A stretch of DNA of 34,799 bases, taken from assembly GCF_014845115.1 (NCBI RefSeq), contig NZ_NKUI01000093.1, positions 1 through 34,799 on the forward strand, given 5' to 3'. This document shows positions 1-8,315 of the stretch, one piece after another. Each line of letters begins with the position of its first letter. The stretch's first letter is position 1. Source of the DNA: Methylorubrum zatmanii (GTDB lineage Bacteria; Pseudomonadota; Alphaproteobacteria; Rhizobiales; Beijerinckiaceae). A program made the position numbers and the translations under genes. The notes under the pieces are model-generated. The model made no database searches. It was not told the origin of the DNA and saw nothing but the letters and a program-made list of their open reading frames with translations.

Positions 1-355
1 ATCTCCCGCATAGCTCCCGCAACGGTCGACGATGGTTGTGGATGTCGGGAGGCCTTACACCTCTGCAGCGCTACTCGGAGCGTTGTTATTGCTGAACAAT
101 CGATAGCAGGCTCGCATGTCTGCTTTCAGGCATGTGAGGATGCGGTTTTAAGGCAGGGGTGGGCGCGAAGCTGAATGTCCGGTTACGGGTATCGAGTTGA
201 TGTCCGCTCATGGCGCGTCTGAGACCTATGATCCGATCTGCGCCGATATCCGCTTCTGAGATGCCGGAAGGCTGCTGAATGGCCGAGATTAAGCGCAAAA
301 CGGCACGTCGGCTTTAGCGAGCTTGATCACCGAAGCTGACGTGGCGCATGGGTCT
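1..355. other. No recognisable gene; interior end of the integrated element
   Basis: This stretch lies downstream of the integrase stop codon. A 70-codon minus-strand reading frame at 86-298 has no recognisable domain and no clear ribosome binding site, and I do not support it as a gene. A tiny inverted repeat (TTGTT, 7 nt, AACAA) near 84-100 is too short to interpret. The other end of the element must lie outside the window. Confidence 0.5.
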
Positions 356-2875
356 TTAAGGCACGTCAAACGGCTTCTGGTTTCGGCGCGGACACGCCTC
401 AGGCAGCAGAGAAGACCGTCCAGGTTCTTCCCTGTTGTCCTTTCGCAGCGAGTGAAGTGGCGATGATGGAAGGGATCGGCGGCGCGACGAACGTCCCTTT
501 GCCGATACTTGGTCCCCCAAGGAGCCGAGCGTCAGGGAAGGCCCAAGGAGCGTCCAGTCATACGCCCGCAGATCCCGCGTGACTTCGGGAATGGCGGCAA
601 TGGCCGTGCGCATATCTTCCGGCTTGAGCGTCTTCTTGTAGTTCCGTGAGTTCACGGTGGCGCCCTCATGGCCCATCATCGACTCCCGGATCGGATCGAG
701 CACCTGCTGCCGGATCATCTCCGTATTGCCGAAATGCCGGAAGGAATGGAATGTCTTGCGCTCCTCACGGGCCGAAGGCACGGCTTCGTCCAGAACGACC
801 GTCCAGCGCTTGTCGAACAGGTTCGACAAGGGCGTGTTCTCGCCAAACTGCGCGATCTCCGCGAAGATCAGATCGCTTCGTGCACCGGATCTGTCCCGCA
901 CGTAATCCAGGAAACCGAGGCGGATCAGCTCTGGATGGAGTGGCAGCGTCCGACGCGACACCGCGTTCTTGAGGCGCCGTCTGCGTGTCGGCCGGATCTT
1001 GAGCGTGGCCTGCTCCACATCGACGTCGCCGAGCTCAAGGTAGACCAGTTCGGACAGGCGCGCGCAGGTGTAGTAGCCCAGGAGCGGCAGCCAGTAGACG
1101 GCTGCGAAGATCTGCTGCCCCCGTGCGACCCGCAGCATCTCCGCTTCCGAGACCGTCGACGTCCAGACGGGGTGCGCGAACAGCGTCTTCACCTCGTCGA
1201 CCTCAAAAGCCGGTCGCTTCTCGCCGTCCCGCTCCGGGTCGATCAGGCGGAAGTCGCCCAGGAGCTCGACCTGTCCGATCGGGCGCTGCTTGGCCCGGCA
1301 GTACTTCGCGATGGTCGAGAGCTGCGTGATATGCCGGTTCACGGTCGCGGGGCTGAGCCCGACTTTCTCGGTCTGCCCCATAGCTCGCATCGTTCGGCCG
1401 CGCTCGACCAGGTCCGCGATCGACAGTGCCGCGTCACGTGAACTCTTGCCGTAGGACTTCGGCAGATTCGAGAGGTTCTGGATATAGGCAGCGAGATGGG
1501 AGTGCCTGATCTGCCGCAGGTCATCGGTGCCTGCGATATCGCCCAGCATCGCTGCGACGGCCCGATGCTGACGCTGAGTTTTCTCATCCCAGGTGGTGCC
1601 CTTGTGCGTGATGAGTTGTTCGACCACCTCAGTCAGCGAGTTCGTGACCGGACCGGAATCGGCTTCGCTCCCCTCACGCGCATCGTCCAGACCTCGTTGA
1701 TCGACGTCTGGAGTGTGATCGGTGGCGGCTGGAACGCGATCCTCCCCGTCAAACTCCGAAGCGCCAGACGATGGTCTTGACGCCATATCCGGCGCGGCCG
1801 CCTCCGCTTTTGGAGGGTACGACGCAGGGTCTGATGCCGCGGGTGGAGGGTTCCGGTCGGCGATAGGGTCTTGGTCGGGTGCCGGCTGGCTGAGGGGGGC
1901 GGATTTGGGACTGGCCGGATCGGTATAGCTGCCCTCTACCTGCGGCGGCATGTTTGAGGCCTGGACCTCGAAGTCGCCCCACTCGAAGCTGTCAGCGCCG
2001 TCGAAGTCGGATGTGGCCCAGCCCAGCGTGTCGCGCGGCATCTCATCCCTGGCACGCATCGCCGAGAGGTTGGCCCAGGCCTCCCGCGGATCGCAGCGGG
2101 CCTCGGCATAGGTCGTGGCGAATTCGCGCGAGACGTGCCCCGAGACGGCCGCGAGCCCGCGCAGGCACTTTGTCAGCCCGGCTTCGGTCACGGGCTCGCC
2201 CATGCTGATCAGCATGGCCTGGAGATAGGCGCGAGGTGGTGTGAGCCGTCCCGTCTCGTCAGGGCGTCCGAGATCGCGCAGATAGCCGTTCACGATGCGG
2301 CGGCGGATCGCTCCGCGTTCCGTCAGGCTGAAGCCTTCCTGCTTCAGGCGCGCATCGAGTTCGCTGTCGTACCCCGCATCGAAGCCGTCCTCGCCTGCGA
2401 GCGCCTGCAGACGCCCGAAGATGCGGTACTCTCGCGCACGCCTCTCCATCAGCGCCGGCCAGTCGCCGACGAGCGGATCACGCGGTGGATCGAGGTCGCG
2501 CCGCAGGCGCGTCAAGCGCGCGCTTCGCTCCCGGTCGACATAGGCGCGGAGATGGTCACGGATCTGACTGGTGCTACGCATGGCGGGATCGTCCCGGACG
2601 CGGAGGCTTTCCGCGTTGAGTGCCCAGCCGAGTGTGCGCGCACTCGCCGGGTCGGTTGTGCCCAGGCTGAGAGCGACCGTGGCGGAACTCCCCTTAGCAG
2701 AGGCACCAGGGGGTCGTGTCCGCTCATCGCAACGGAATCGCCTACGCCACCAGTATACCGCACCGCGTCGGTACACGTTAGAACAAATCGTCAACGGCCT
2801 GCCCCTGTGGACAAGCGCGTGCAACAGCTCTGCGTACAATCGGTGCAGCCGCGAGAGCGGCTGAGCACGGATCAC
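356..2875 (-). CDS. Tyrosine recombinase / integrase with DUF6538-like N-terminus
   Basis: Site-specific recombinase expected to integrate and excise a mobile element through a phosphotyrosine intermediate. The C-terminal half carries the full catalytic set: Arg606 (ARLSEL), a candidate beta-hairpin Lys636, His710 and Arg713 (HSFRH), His736 (MGHEG) and the nucleophile Tyr746. Residues about 28-60 (SNVYRRGAVYWWRRRF) resemble the DUF6538 domain that opens many alphaproteobacterial integrases, and residues about 410-530 look like the core-binding SAM-like domain. Between them, about residues 300-410 form an Asp/Pro/Ser-rich, probably disordered linker that makes the protein unusually long (839 aa). 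The longest frame begins with GTG at 2875; a TTG at 2794 (residue 28), preceded by a GGGG stretch, gives an N-terminus more like the family and may be the real start. It is transcribed away from the adjacent tRNA-Gln, starting 27 nt from its 3' end, the usual arrangement for a tRNA-integrated element. The catalytic residues are intact, so it is probably active. Confidence 0.9.
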   Translation of the reverse strand: MIRAQPLSRLHRLYAELLHALVHRGRPLTICSNVYRRGAVYWWRRRFRCDERTRPPGASAKGSSATVALSLGTTDPASARTLGWALNAESLRVRDDPAMRSTSQIRDHLRAYVDRERSARLTRLRRDLDPPRDPLVGDWPALMERRAREYRIFGRLQALAGEDGFDAGYDSELDARLKQEGFSLTERGAIRRRIVNGYLRDLGRPDETGRLTPPRAYLQAMLISMGEPVTEAGLTKCLRGLAAVSGHVSREFATTYAEARCDPREAWANLSAMRARDEMPRDTLGWATSDFDGADSFEWGDFEVQASNMPPQVEGSYTDPASPKSAPLSQPAPDQDPIADRNPPPAASDPASYPPKAEAAAPDMASRPSSGASEFDGEDRVPAATDHTPDVDQRGLDDAREGSEADSGPVTNSLTEVVEQLITHKGTTWDEKTQRQHRAVAAMLGDIAGTDDLRQIRHSHLAAYIQNLSNLPKSYGKSSRDAALSIADLVERGRTMRAMGQTEKVGLSPATVNRHITQLSTIAKYCRAKQRPIGQVELLGDFRLIDPERDGEKRPAFEVDEVKTLFAHPVWTSTVSEAEMLRVARGQQIFAAVYWLPLLGYYTCARLSELVYLELGDVDVEQATLKIRPTRRRRLKNAVSRRTLPLHPELIRLGFLDYVRDRSGARSDLIFAEIAQFGENTPLSNLFDKRWTVVLDEAVPSAREERKTFHSFRHFGNTEMIRQQVLDPIRESMMGHEGATVNSRNYKKTLKPEDMRTAIAAIPEVTRDLRAYDWTLLGPSLTLGSLGDQVSAKGRSSRRRSLPSSPLHSLRKDNREEPGRSSLLPEACPRRNQKPFDVP

Positions 2876-2902
2876 AGTCAGATCAATAACTTAGCTGAGG
2901 CT

Positions 2903-2977
<75 letters not shown>

Positions 2978-2998
2978 TCGGCTCCGCGCCGACGGTTC

Positions 2999-3025
2999 TC
3001 TAGACGGGCCGGGCGGGGCTGGCAA
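2999..3025 (-). promoter_or_regulatory. Possible sigma-70-type promoter of tRNA-Gln
   Basis: On the minus strand a TTGCCA box and a TCTAGA box are separated by 15 nt and lie about 22 nt upstream of the tRNA 5' end. The spacer is shorter than the ideal 16-18 nt, so this is tentative. Confidence 0.3.
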
Positions 3026-3173
3026 CCGGGTTGCGGGCCCGCTTTGCGTTGGCGGACTCGACCGTGTCGAAAAAACCGCCGCGAACCGTAGGGTGCCACA
3101 GAGGGGCCCTGCCCCGAAGCCGCGGACCGGCTTATCCTGATCCGAAGCGCGAACCTCGGGAGGGAAGCGGGCG

Positions 3174-3917
3174 ATGGGTGAACGGGTCGCGGTCGTGACG
3201 GGGGCCGGCTCCGGAATCGGGCGGGCGGTGGCGCTCGGTCTGGCGGAGGCCGGCTGGCGGCCGGTCCTGGCCGGACGGCGGAGGGACGTGCTGGAGCGGG
3301 TCGCCGCCGAAATGCCGGGCGAGGCGATGTGCGTGCCGACCGACGTGTCCGATGCGCAGGCCGTCGAGCGGTTGTTCAGCCAGGTCGCCGAGCGGTTCGG
3401 ACGGCTCGACCTGCTGTTCAACAATGCCGGGATCTTCACCCCCGCCGCGACGGTAGACGAGATCGCGGTCGAGGATTGGCTGGCGAGTGTTAACATCAAC
3501 CTCACCGGCGCCTTTCTTTGCACCCGCGCCGCTTTCCGGATGATGCGCGCGCAGGAACCGCGCGGGGGCCGCATCATCAACAACGGTTCCATCGCCGCCC
3601 ACGCGCCGCGGCCGATGTCGGCCCCCTACAGCGCGACCAAGCACGCCATCACCGGCCTGACCCGTTCGACCGCCCTCGACGGACGTCCGTTCGACATCGC
3701 CTGCGGGCAGATCGATGTCGGCAATGCCGAGACCGAGATGACCCGCACCTTCGGACAGGGCGCGCGGCAGGCCGACGGCGCGATCCGCCCCGAGCCGTAC
3801 ATGGACGCGAAGCACGTCGCCGAGGCCGTGCTCTACATGGCCGGTCTGCCGCTCTCGGCCAACGTCCTGTTCATGACCGTGATGGCGACCGCCATGCCGT
3901 TCGTCGGCCGGGGCTGA
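3174..3917 (+). CDS. SDR-family NAD(P)-dependent oxidoreductase
   Basis: Classical short-chain dehydrogenase/reductase, a cytosolic enzyme that oxidises an alcohol or reduces a carbonyl with NAD(P). The 247-residue length is standard for the family. The cofactor motif TGAGSGIG is at residues 9-16, followed by D57 (TDV), NNAG at 83-86, catalytic Ser139 and the YxxxK pair Tyr152/Lys156. The start ATG follows a strong GGGAGGG ribosome binding site at 3158-3164, 9 nt upstream. The gene stands alone between the tRNA-Gln and the sulfur transporter genes, with about 200 bp of apparently empty DNA after it, so neighbours give no hint of substrate. Confidence 0.93.
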   Translation: MGERVAVVTGAGSGIGRAVALGLAEAGWRPVLAGRRRDVLERVAAEMPGEAMCVPTDVSDAQAVERLFSQVAERFGRLDLLFNNAGIFTPAATVDEIAVEDWLASVNINLTGAFLCTRAAFRMMRAQEPRGGRIINNGSIAAHAPRPMSAPYSATKHAITGLTRSTALDGRPFDIACGQIDVGNAETEMTRTFGQGARQADGAIRPEPYMDAKHVAEAVLYMAGLPLSANVLFMTVMATAMPFVGRG

Positions 3918-4130
3918 AGCCATGTCGACGAGGCGGCATCCGGCTCCGATGCGCGCTCGGCCGCCTTCCGGCTGTCCGGGCCTCGCGTCCGCCGCCGCTC
4001 TTCGCAGCCGCCCCCACCATGCTCTATCAAAGCGGCGAGGCTGGACGCGACGACCGGTGACGCGAGGGCGGGACCGCGCCGGTCGGTCGATGAGGCCGGC
4101 CGCTCGAACCCGTGTGCCGGAGTGACCACG

Positions 4131-4556
4131 ATGGACGATTTCACGCCCCTCCCCGCCCTGCTCGGCGGCCTCATGATCGGCGCCTCGGCCGCGCTGCTGC
4201 TGCTGCTCAACGGGCGCATCGCCGGCATCAGCGGCATTCTCGGCGGGCTGCTCGCCCCACCCTCCCGCGAGACGGGCTGGCGCGTCGCCTTCCTGGCCGG
4301 CCTCGTCCTGGCGCCCCTCGCTTATGCCGGCCTCGGCGGCCGCCTGCCCCCCGTCAGCCTCGGCGCCTCGGCCCCCCTGCTCGTCCTCGCGGGCCTGCTC
4401 GTCGGCTTCGGCGCGCGGCTCGGAGCCGGCTGCACCAGCGGCCACGGTGTCTGCGGTATCGGCCGGGGATCGCCCCGGTCCCTGGTGGCGACCGGCACCT
4501 TCATGGCCGTCGCCATCGTCACGGTCTTCCTCGTCCGCCACCTCGCCGGAGCCTGA
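4131..4556 (+). CDS. YeeE/YedE-family inner-membrane transporter subunit (PmpA-like)
   Basis: Half-size YeeE/YedE protein with about four hydrophobic segments. It carries the family signature [13 protein letters not shown], with Cys101 and Cys108 (numbering from the ATG used here). These cysteines relay thiosulfate or other sulfur species across the membrane in characterised YeeE homologues (established for the family). I chose the ATG at 4131 because GGAG at 4119-4122 is 8 nt upstream; a GTG at 4122 would add three residues. The second half of the transporter follows after 3 nt. Such pairs (PmpA/PmpB in Xylella and Agrobacterium) usually accompany a BigR repressor and a sulfur dioxygenase, but neither is visible here. 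Confidence 0.88.
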   Translation: MDDFTPLPALLGGLMIGASAALLLLLNGRIAGISGILGGLLAPPSRETGWRVAFLAGLVLAPLAYAGLGGRLPPVSLGASAPLLVLAGLLVGFGARLGAGCTSGHGVCGIGRGSPRSLVATGTFMAVAIVTVFLVRHLAGA

Positions 4557-4559
4557 ACC

Positions 4560-5027
4560 ATGGCCCGGATCGTCTCGTCCTTCGCCATCGGCCTGCTGTT
4601 CGGATTCGGCCTCCTCGTCTCCGGCATGGCCAATCCCGCCAAGGTTCTCGCCTTCCTCGACATTACCGGCCGGTGGGATCCGAGCCTCGCCTTCGTCATG
4701 GCCGGCGCCGTCGCCGTGTCGGCGGTGGGCTATGTCCTCGCGCGGCGATGGGGCCGGCCCGTCTTCGCGGAGCGGCTGGAGATCCCGGCCCGGCGCGACC
4801 TCGACACGCGCCTGCTCGCGGGCGCCGCCCTGTTCGGGATCGGTTGGGGCCTGGCCGGCCTCTGCCCCGGCCCGGCCCTGACCCTCCTCACCGTCGCGCC
4901 GGTGCAGGCCGCGATCTTCGTCGCGGCCATGGTCGTCGGGATGGTCCTGTTCCGCTTCGTGCCCGATGGGGGGAAGCGACGTCCGATGTCGTTCGAGGCC
5001 AGCGCGGGCCATCCCTCGGACGCGTGA
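4560..5027 (+). CDS. YeeE/YedE-family (DUF6691) membrane protein, PmpB-like
   Basis: Second half-transporter of 155 aa with four hydrophobic helices. The N-terminal helix ends in [14 protein letters not shown], typical of the DUF6691/PmpB half. The second Cys-containing motif, GLCPGPA (Cys102), completes the cysteine relay formed with the upstream protein. It starts 3 nt after the preceding stop, so the two are co-transcribed and probably translationally coupled. Together they equal one full-length YeeE. The likely role is uptake of thiosulfate or another reduced sulfur compound; the exact substrate is inferred. The last ~20 residues are polar and probably cytoplasmic. Confidence 0.85.
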   Translation: MARIVSSFAIGLLFGFGLLVSGMANPAKVLAFLDITGRWDPSLAFVMAGAVAVSAVGYVLARRWGRPVFAERLEIPARRDLDTRLLAGAALFGIGWGLAGLCPGPALTLLTVAPVQAAIFVAAMVVGMVLFRFVPDGGKRRPMSFEASAGHPSDA

Positions 5028-5160
5028 GCCAGGATCTCGAGGCCGTGGGCGATCGGCCCCCGGGGTGTGGGCACCGGGCCGCCCCCGCTCAGGCGACCCG
5101 GCGCCGGGACAGCGTCCGCCTCGTCATGCCGCACTGGCCAGGCGATCTGCGGCGCCGTCC

Positions 5161-5595
5161 CTATTGACCGGTCGTCGATCCGGTGGTGGTCGTCGATTTC
5201 ATCGGCTTGGAGCCGGGCTCGTGCGACATGGTCTTCGTACGGGATTCCACGCTCTCGCCGTCGCGGACCTTGGTCTTGGTATGCGACTTCGAGAAGGTGC
5301 CGCCGTCATGGGCCATCGCCTTCGATTGCCCGTTGAGTCCGCCGTTGCCGGTCTCGTTGACGTGCGAGCGATCCATGGTCTTGCCGCCGGCGGCGGCACC
5401 CCCGGTGGCGAGGGACGCGCCGGTCTTTCCGTCCGCGCCGGTCGAGGTGCCGCCGGTTCCGACGGTCGAGGCGGAGGTGCCTCCGGCCGCGGCCGAGCCG
5501 GCGGTGCCGCCGGTGGCGCTGCCCCCTGCCTGCGCGAGCGGCGAGCCGATGAGGAGCCCGAAGGCGGCGAGCGGGATGATGAACCGTGTCTTCAT
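5161..5595 (-). CDS. Small exported Gly/Ser/Thr-rich protein
   Basis: Unrecognised 144-residue protein with a clear Sec signal peptide: a Lys/Arg start, a hydrophobic core LLIGSPLAQA and likely cleavage after AQA near residue 23. The mature part is low complexity. Its first third is rich in Gly, Ala, Thr and Ser and contains a TVGTGGTS motif shared with the protein encoded at 6056-6466. The rest is polar and charged with many Lys, Ser and Thr residues. I start at the ATG at 5595, which has GTGAGG just upstream; a longer frame to 5643 would place residues before the signal peptide. It begins 7 nt after the stop of the next upstream gene, so the two form an operon. No enzymatic motif is visible; a surface or periplasmic role is inferred only from export. 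Confidence 0.75.
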   Translation of the reverse strand: MKTRFIIPLAAFGLLIGSPLAQAGGSATGGTAGSAAAGGTSASTVGTGGTSTGADGKTGASLATGGAAAGGKTMDRSHVNETGNGGLNGQSKAMAHDGGTFSKSHTKTKVRDGESVESRTKTMSHEPGSKPMKSTTTTGSTTGQ

Positions 5596-5602
5596 GTCGG
5601 CC

Positions 5603-5983
5603 TCACTTCGTGTCCTTGGGGACGGTGACGACGCAATCGCCACCGCCCGTGGTCGTCATGGTGGTGCCGCCCCCGGAACTTGAGGAGGATGCGGAACTGC
5701 TCGTCGATCCGCTCCCGGACTTCGTGGTCACCGAGGGACCACCCGTGGTGGAACTGCTGACGCCGTTCGGTCCGGCGGTCACCGAACTCGACATCGTGCC
5801 GGTGTTCCTCGCGGCGTCGGAATGCACGACCTTGCACGGCTTGCCGTTCGGGCCGGTGGTGACCGTCGTGCTGCCCGAGACGCCGTTCGGGCCCGTCGTG
5901 ACCGTGCTGGTCTGAGCGTGGCTCGCGGCGATGCCGGCGAGCAGGAGGGCGCCGCCGAGAAGCGGCAGGGTCAGGCGCGCCAT
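5603..5983 (-). CDS. Small exported Ser/Thr-rich protein with T-x-GPNG repeats
   Basis: Unrecognised 126-residue protein. Residues 1-24 form a signal peptide (MARLTLPLLGG..., cleavage likely after SHA or AQ). The mature part repeats a TTGPNGVS-like unit three times, then runs into a Ser/Gly/Thr tract and ends with GGGDCVVTVPKDTK. It has two cysteines, one in KPCKVV and one near the C-terminus, which could form a disulfide after export. The GGAGA ribosome binding site sits a few nt upstream of the ATG. It lies between two similar exported proteins on the same strand and is nearly contiguous with the downstream one (7 nt). Function unknown. Confidence 0.75.
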   Translation of the reverse strand: MARLTLPLLGGALLLAGIAASHAQTSTVTTGPNGVSGSTTVTTGPNGKPCKVVHSDAARNTGTMSSSVTAGPNGVSSSTTGGPSVTTKSGSGSTSSSASSSSSGGGTTMTTTGGGDCVVTVPKDTK

Positions 5984-6008
5984 GGTCCAGTCTCCTCGGA
6001 TGCGGGAT

Positions 6009-6034
6009 GGGCGCGGCCCCGGTGGACCGCGCCC
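6009..6034 (-). terminator. GC hairpin between two small exported-protein genes
   Basis: Perfect 8-bp inverted repeat (GGGCGCGG and CCGCGCCC) with a 10-nt loop in the 72-nt gap between the genes at 6056-6466 and 5603-5983. It has no T-run, so it may be a partial terminator or an mRNA-stability element rather than a full stop. Confidence 0.3.
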
Positions 6035-6055
6035 GATGCTGGGCCCGCCGTGGGC

Positions 6056-6466
6056 TCAGCGCTTGTTGTGGCCCGGCGCGTTCTCGGAATTGCCGGGACC
6101 GCTCCGATCATGGCCGGGGGCGCTGCCCGACTTGCCGGCGCCGTCGGACATCCCGGACGACGAGCCGCCCGTGCCCATCGACGAGCTGCTGGTGCCCTTG
6201 CCCGCGGACGAGCCACCGGTGCCCACGGACGAGGAGCTGGTCCCGCCACCGGCCGAGGAGCCCCCCGTGCCCAGGGTCGAGGAGGAGCCGGATCCGCTGC
6301 CCGAGCCGGCCGAGGAGCCCCCGGTGCCGACGGTGGACGAGCTGGTGCCGCCGCCGGCAGACGAGCCTCCGGTGCCGACGGTGGAAGAAGACTGCGCGAG
6401 CGCCATGGCCGTACCGCCGACGACGAAGGTGGTCGCGAGGAGCGCGACGCGAGCGTGCTTCAACAT
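6056..6466 (-). CDS. Small exported protein with five GTGGSS repeats
   Basis: Unrecognised 136-residue protein with a signal peptide (MLKHARV, hydrophobic core, AMALA, cleavage near residue 25). The mature part consists of five near-identical units of about 14-19 residues built around S-x-x-GTGGSSAG. A short Gly/Pro/His-rich tail follows in which APGH and PGN occur twice. Composition is almost entirely Ser, Gly and Thr with no cysteine. I chose the ATG at 6466 because GGAGG lies 7 nt upstream; the open frame to 6733 adds 89 residues with no sign of coding. It is the first of three consecutive minus-strand genes for exported low-complexity proteins. Surface or envelope location is inferred; function unknown. 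Confidence 0.78.
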   Translation of the reverse strand: MLKHARVALLATTFVVGGTAMALAQSSSTVGTGGSSAGGGTSSSTVGTGGSSAGSGSGSGSSSTLGTGGSSAGGGTSSSSVGTGGSSAGKGTSSSSMGTGGSSSGMSDGAGKSGSAPGHDRSGPGNSENAPGHNKR

Positions 6467-7004
6467 GTAAAGCCTCCGAATTGTGGTTCGTACGGGGCTC
6501 AAAACAACGGCGATTTGCAAAACGTTCCGGCAAAATGCGGGATCAATAGGCAGAATTCGAAGTAATTTTAAGCTTATCTGTCGGGTGCATGACTCGTTGG
6601 GCTGTGAAGCACGAAGGCCTCCAGCCACCGATTCATTGCGAAGCCTGGGTCTTTCCAGCCGTGTCCTCTCGGCCGAACCTTTGAGGTTGCTGGGGTGTCC
6701 GGTGACGAAGGCTGGGAAGACGCTTCCGCCCAAGCAGGCTGTGCTGCGGCGTGGGCAGGTCTAAAGAGCCGCGAGCCCCTGGGCGAAATCTGTCGGACTT
6801 CGAGCGCTCTCCGCCGAAGCGGATGCCGGTTCGTCGACAGCAGGCGCGGCAAAACAAGAGCTGAGAGACGGGATCCGACCCAACGTGATCGGGCCCGGCT
6901 TTAGAGCAGCTTCCATGATCCTTGGATCACGAACAATGCTCCAACTCCTTGATCGTGCCGCGTTGTCTTTCGCGGAACCGGCAGCCACTTCCGCGGGAAA
7001 TGCT
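6467..7004. other. Intergenic region with no supported gene
   Basis: About 540 bp between two minus-strand genes for small exported proteins. The right part holds the TAGAGCA/TGCTCTA repeat described separately. The AT-richer part at about 6500-6580 is probably the promoter region of the gene ending at 6056. Overlapping short frames on both strands show no signal peptide, domain or convincing ribosome binding site. Confidence 0.5.
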
Positions 7005-7007
7005 CTA
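6902..7007. repeat. Intergenic repeat bounded by TAGAGCA / TGCTCTA inverted ends
   Basis: A 106-bp segment begins with TAGAGCA and ends with the exact inverse TGCTCTA. It contains the internal blocks TTTCGCGGAACCGG and CCACTTCCGCGGGAAATGC, which resemble a dispersed intergenic repeat common in Hyphomicrobiales genomes (from memory, not searched). A small palindrome TGATCC-TT-GGATCA lies inside. Its right terminal heptamer overlaps the stop codon of the neighbouring gene. Confidence 0.6.
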
Positions 7008-7259
7008 GTAGCGGTCGGAGTAGCGGGAGCCTCCGTAACGGCGTCCCTCATAGATGCGTACATCCCTGCGGCCGTAGCCGCCGAATTCCCGGTGCCGTCG
7101 ATAGCCATGAGCGGGGGCCCAGGGCGGAGGGCCGCCATGCCGAAGGCCGCGTTCGCCTCGGGCCCAGGGCGGATCGGCCATGGCGGCAGAGGAACTTCCG
7201 AGGACGGCGCCAGCAAGGACAAGTGCGCCGAGCACGGTCAAAGTCGGTTTGCGGATCAT
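7005..7259 (-). CDS. Small exported Arg/Gly/Tyr-rich protein
   Basis: Unrecognised 84-residue protein. Residues 1-28 are a typical Sec signal peptide (MIRKPTL, a long hydrophobic core, then AAMA before DPPW). The mature 55 residues are basic and rich in Gly, Arg and Tyr, with HGGPPPW and three RRY/RYGG-like motifs near the end, as in many small secreted proteins of Methylobacterium-like bacteria. GGGAGG lies a few nt upstream of the ATG. The TAG stop (7005-7007) is formed by the terminal TGCTCTA of the adjacent repeat, so the C-terminus may have been set by insertion of that repeat. Function unknown. Confidence 0.65.
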   Translation of the reverse strand: MIRKPTLTVLGALVLAGAVLGSSSAAMADPPWARGERGLRHGGPPPWAPAHGYRRHREFGGYGRRDVRIYEGRRYGGSRYSDRY

Positions 7260-7529
7260 CGAACGCCTCCCTGATGTCGGAGTGTTGCCGACTGCCGATC
7301 AGAGACGGCGAACCGGAGCAAACCGTTCCGCGAAAAGTATCGAACCGGTCGTCAGCGTTTCGCTCGGATCTCGGGCCAAGGTCGCCACCAAGCGCCTGTC
7401 CGGGCTGCCCGGTTCCGCACCGGCCGCGTGGCCGGATCGGCGGGAGGGGGCATCGTCGTTGCCGGCCTCCGAGTCGGAGCGAGAGGGGCGTTCCTACCGT
7501 CTCGCGTCGCGGCGGCGGGCGCTTCCGCC

Positions 7530-8312
7530 TCAGTCCCGCAGAGCCGCCAGCGCCTCTCGATGCAGCTCCGGCGTCGCCGCCGCCAGCACGCGCCCATCCG
7601 AGGTAAGGGTCAGGTCGGCGCCCGCCCAATCCGTGATGACCCCGCCGGCCGCCCGGATCACCGGCACCAGCGCCATCATGTCGTAGGGCTGCAGCCCGGC
7701 CTCGGCGATCAGGTCGCAATGGCCGGAGGCGAGGAGGCCGTAGGCGTAGCAATCCCCGCCGAAGCGGCGCAAAGCCGTGCGCGCGATCAGGCGGCGGTAG
7801 CGCGCCTCGTCCGCGCCGGAAAATCCCTCGGGCGAAGTGGTGAAGAAGCGCGCGTCGGAGAGCCTTTGGCAGGCGCTGGTGCGGGCGGGCGCGTGGCCGA
7901 AGCGCGCCTCCCCCGGCAGGCCGGTCCAGCGCTCGCCCAAAGCCGGCATGTCGATCACTCCGACCAGCGGCGTCTCGCCGTCGAGGTAGGCGATCAGGGT
8001 GCCGAACAGCGGCAGGCCGGTGACGAAGCTCTTGGTGCCGTCGATGGGATCGATCACCCAGACCGGGCCGCTGCCCGGCTTCACCCCCATCTCCTCGCCG
8101 AAGATGCCGTGATCGGGAAACCGCGCCTCGATCAGGCCGCGCAGATGCGCCTCGATGGCGCGGTCGGCCACCGTCACCGGGCTCTCGTCGGCCTTGGACA
8201 CGATGTCGAGCGGCGTGCGGAAATAGGCGAGCGCCAGGGGCCGCGCGGCGTCGGCGAGGTCGGCCGCGAAGGCGAGGATGTCTTCGGGGGCGAGCGGAGC
8301 GGAGGGCGCCAT
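7530..8312 (-). CDS. hisN: HisN-type phosphatase, inositol monophosphatase superfamily
   Basis: 260-residue metal-dependent phosphomonoesterase. The metal ligands of the inositol monophosphatase fold are all present: Glu73 (FGEEMG), Asp88 and Asp91 (DPIDGT) and Asp211 (LQPYDMMA). The GGDCYAYGLLASG stretch is characteristic of the HisN branch, which dephosphorylates L-histidinol phosphate in actinobacteria and many alphaproteobacteria. It is the last gene of the long minus-strand operon and starts 3 nt after the preceding kinase gene. That context leaves two readings: housekeeping histidinol-phosphatase that happens to be last, or a phosphatase acting on a product of the kinases in this pathway. 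The family call is firm; the physiological substrate is not. Confidence 0.85.
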   Translation of the reverse strand: MAPSAPLAPEDILAFAADLADAARPLALAYFRTPLDIVSKADESPVTVADRAIEAHLRGLIEARFPDHGIFGEEMGVKPGSGPVWVIDPIDGTKSFVTGLPLFGTLIAYLDGETPLVGVIDMPALGERWTGLPGEARFGHAPARTSACQRLSDARFFTTSPEGFSGADEARYRRLIARTALRRFGGDCYAYGLLASGHCDLIAEAGLQPYDMMALVPVIRAAGGVITDWAGADLTLTSDGRVLAAATPELHREALAALRD

Positions 8313-8315
8313 CGG

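Noticed and set aside
86..298. 70-codon minus frame left of the integrase
   Set aside because: No ribosome binding site, domain or signal; length is within chance for this composition.
5097..5108. CCCGGCGCCGGG palindrome between convergent genes
   Set aside because: It has no loop and no T-run, so it cannot be called a terminator; such palindromes are frequent at this GC content.
4112..5167. 351-codon plus frame overlapping the YeeE/YedE pair
   Set aside because: Arg/Pro-rich shadow of the two transporter genes in another frame.
6503..6528. Possible EcfG-type promoter (GGAAC...GTT) upstream of the exported-repeat protein gene
   Set aside because: Spacing is 15 or 18 nt instead of the 16-17 nt required, so the match is not good enough.
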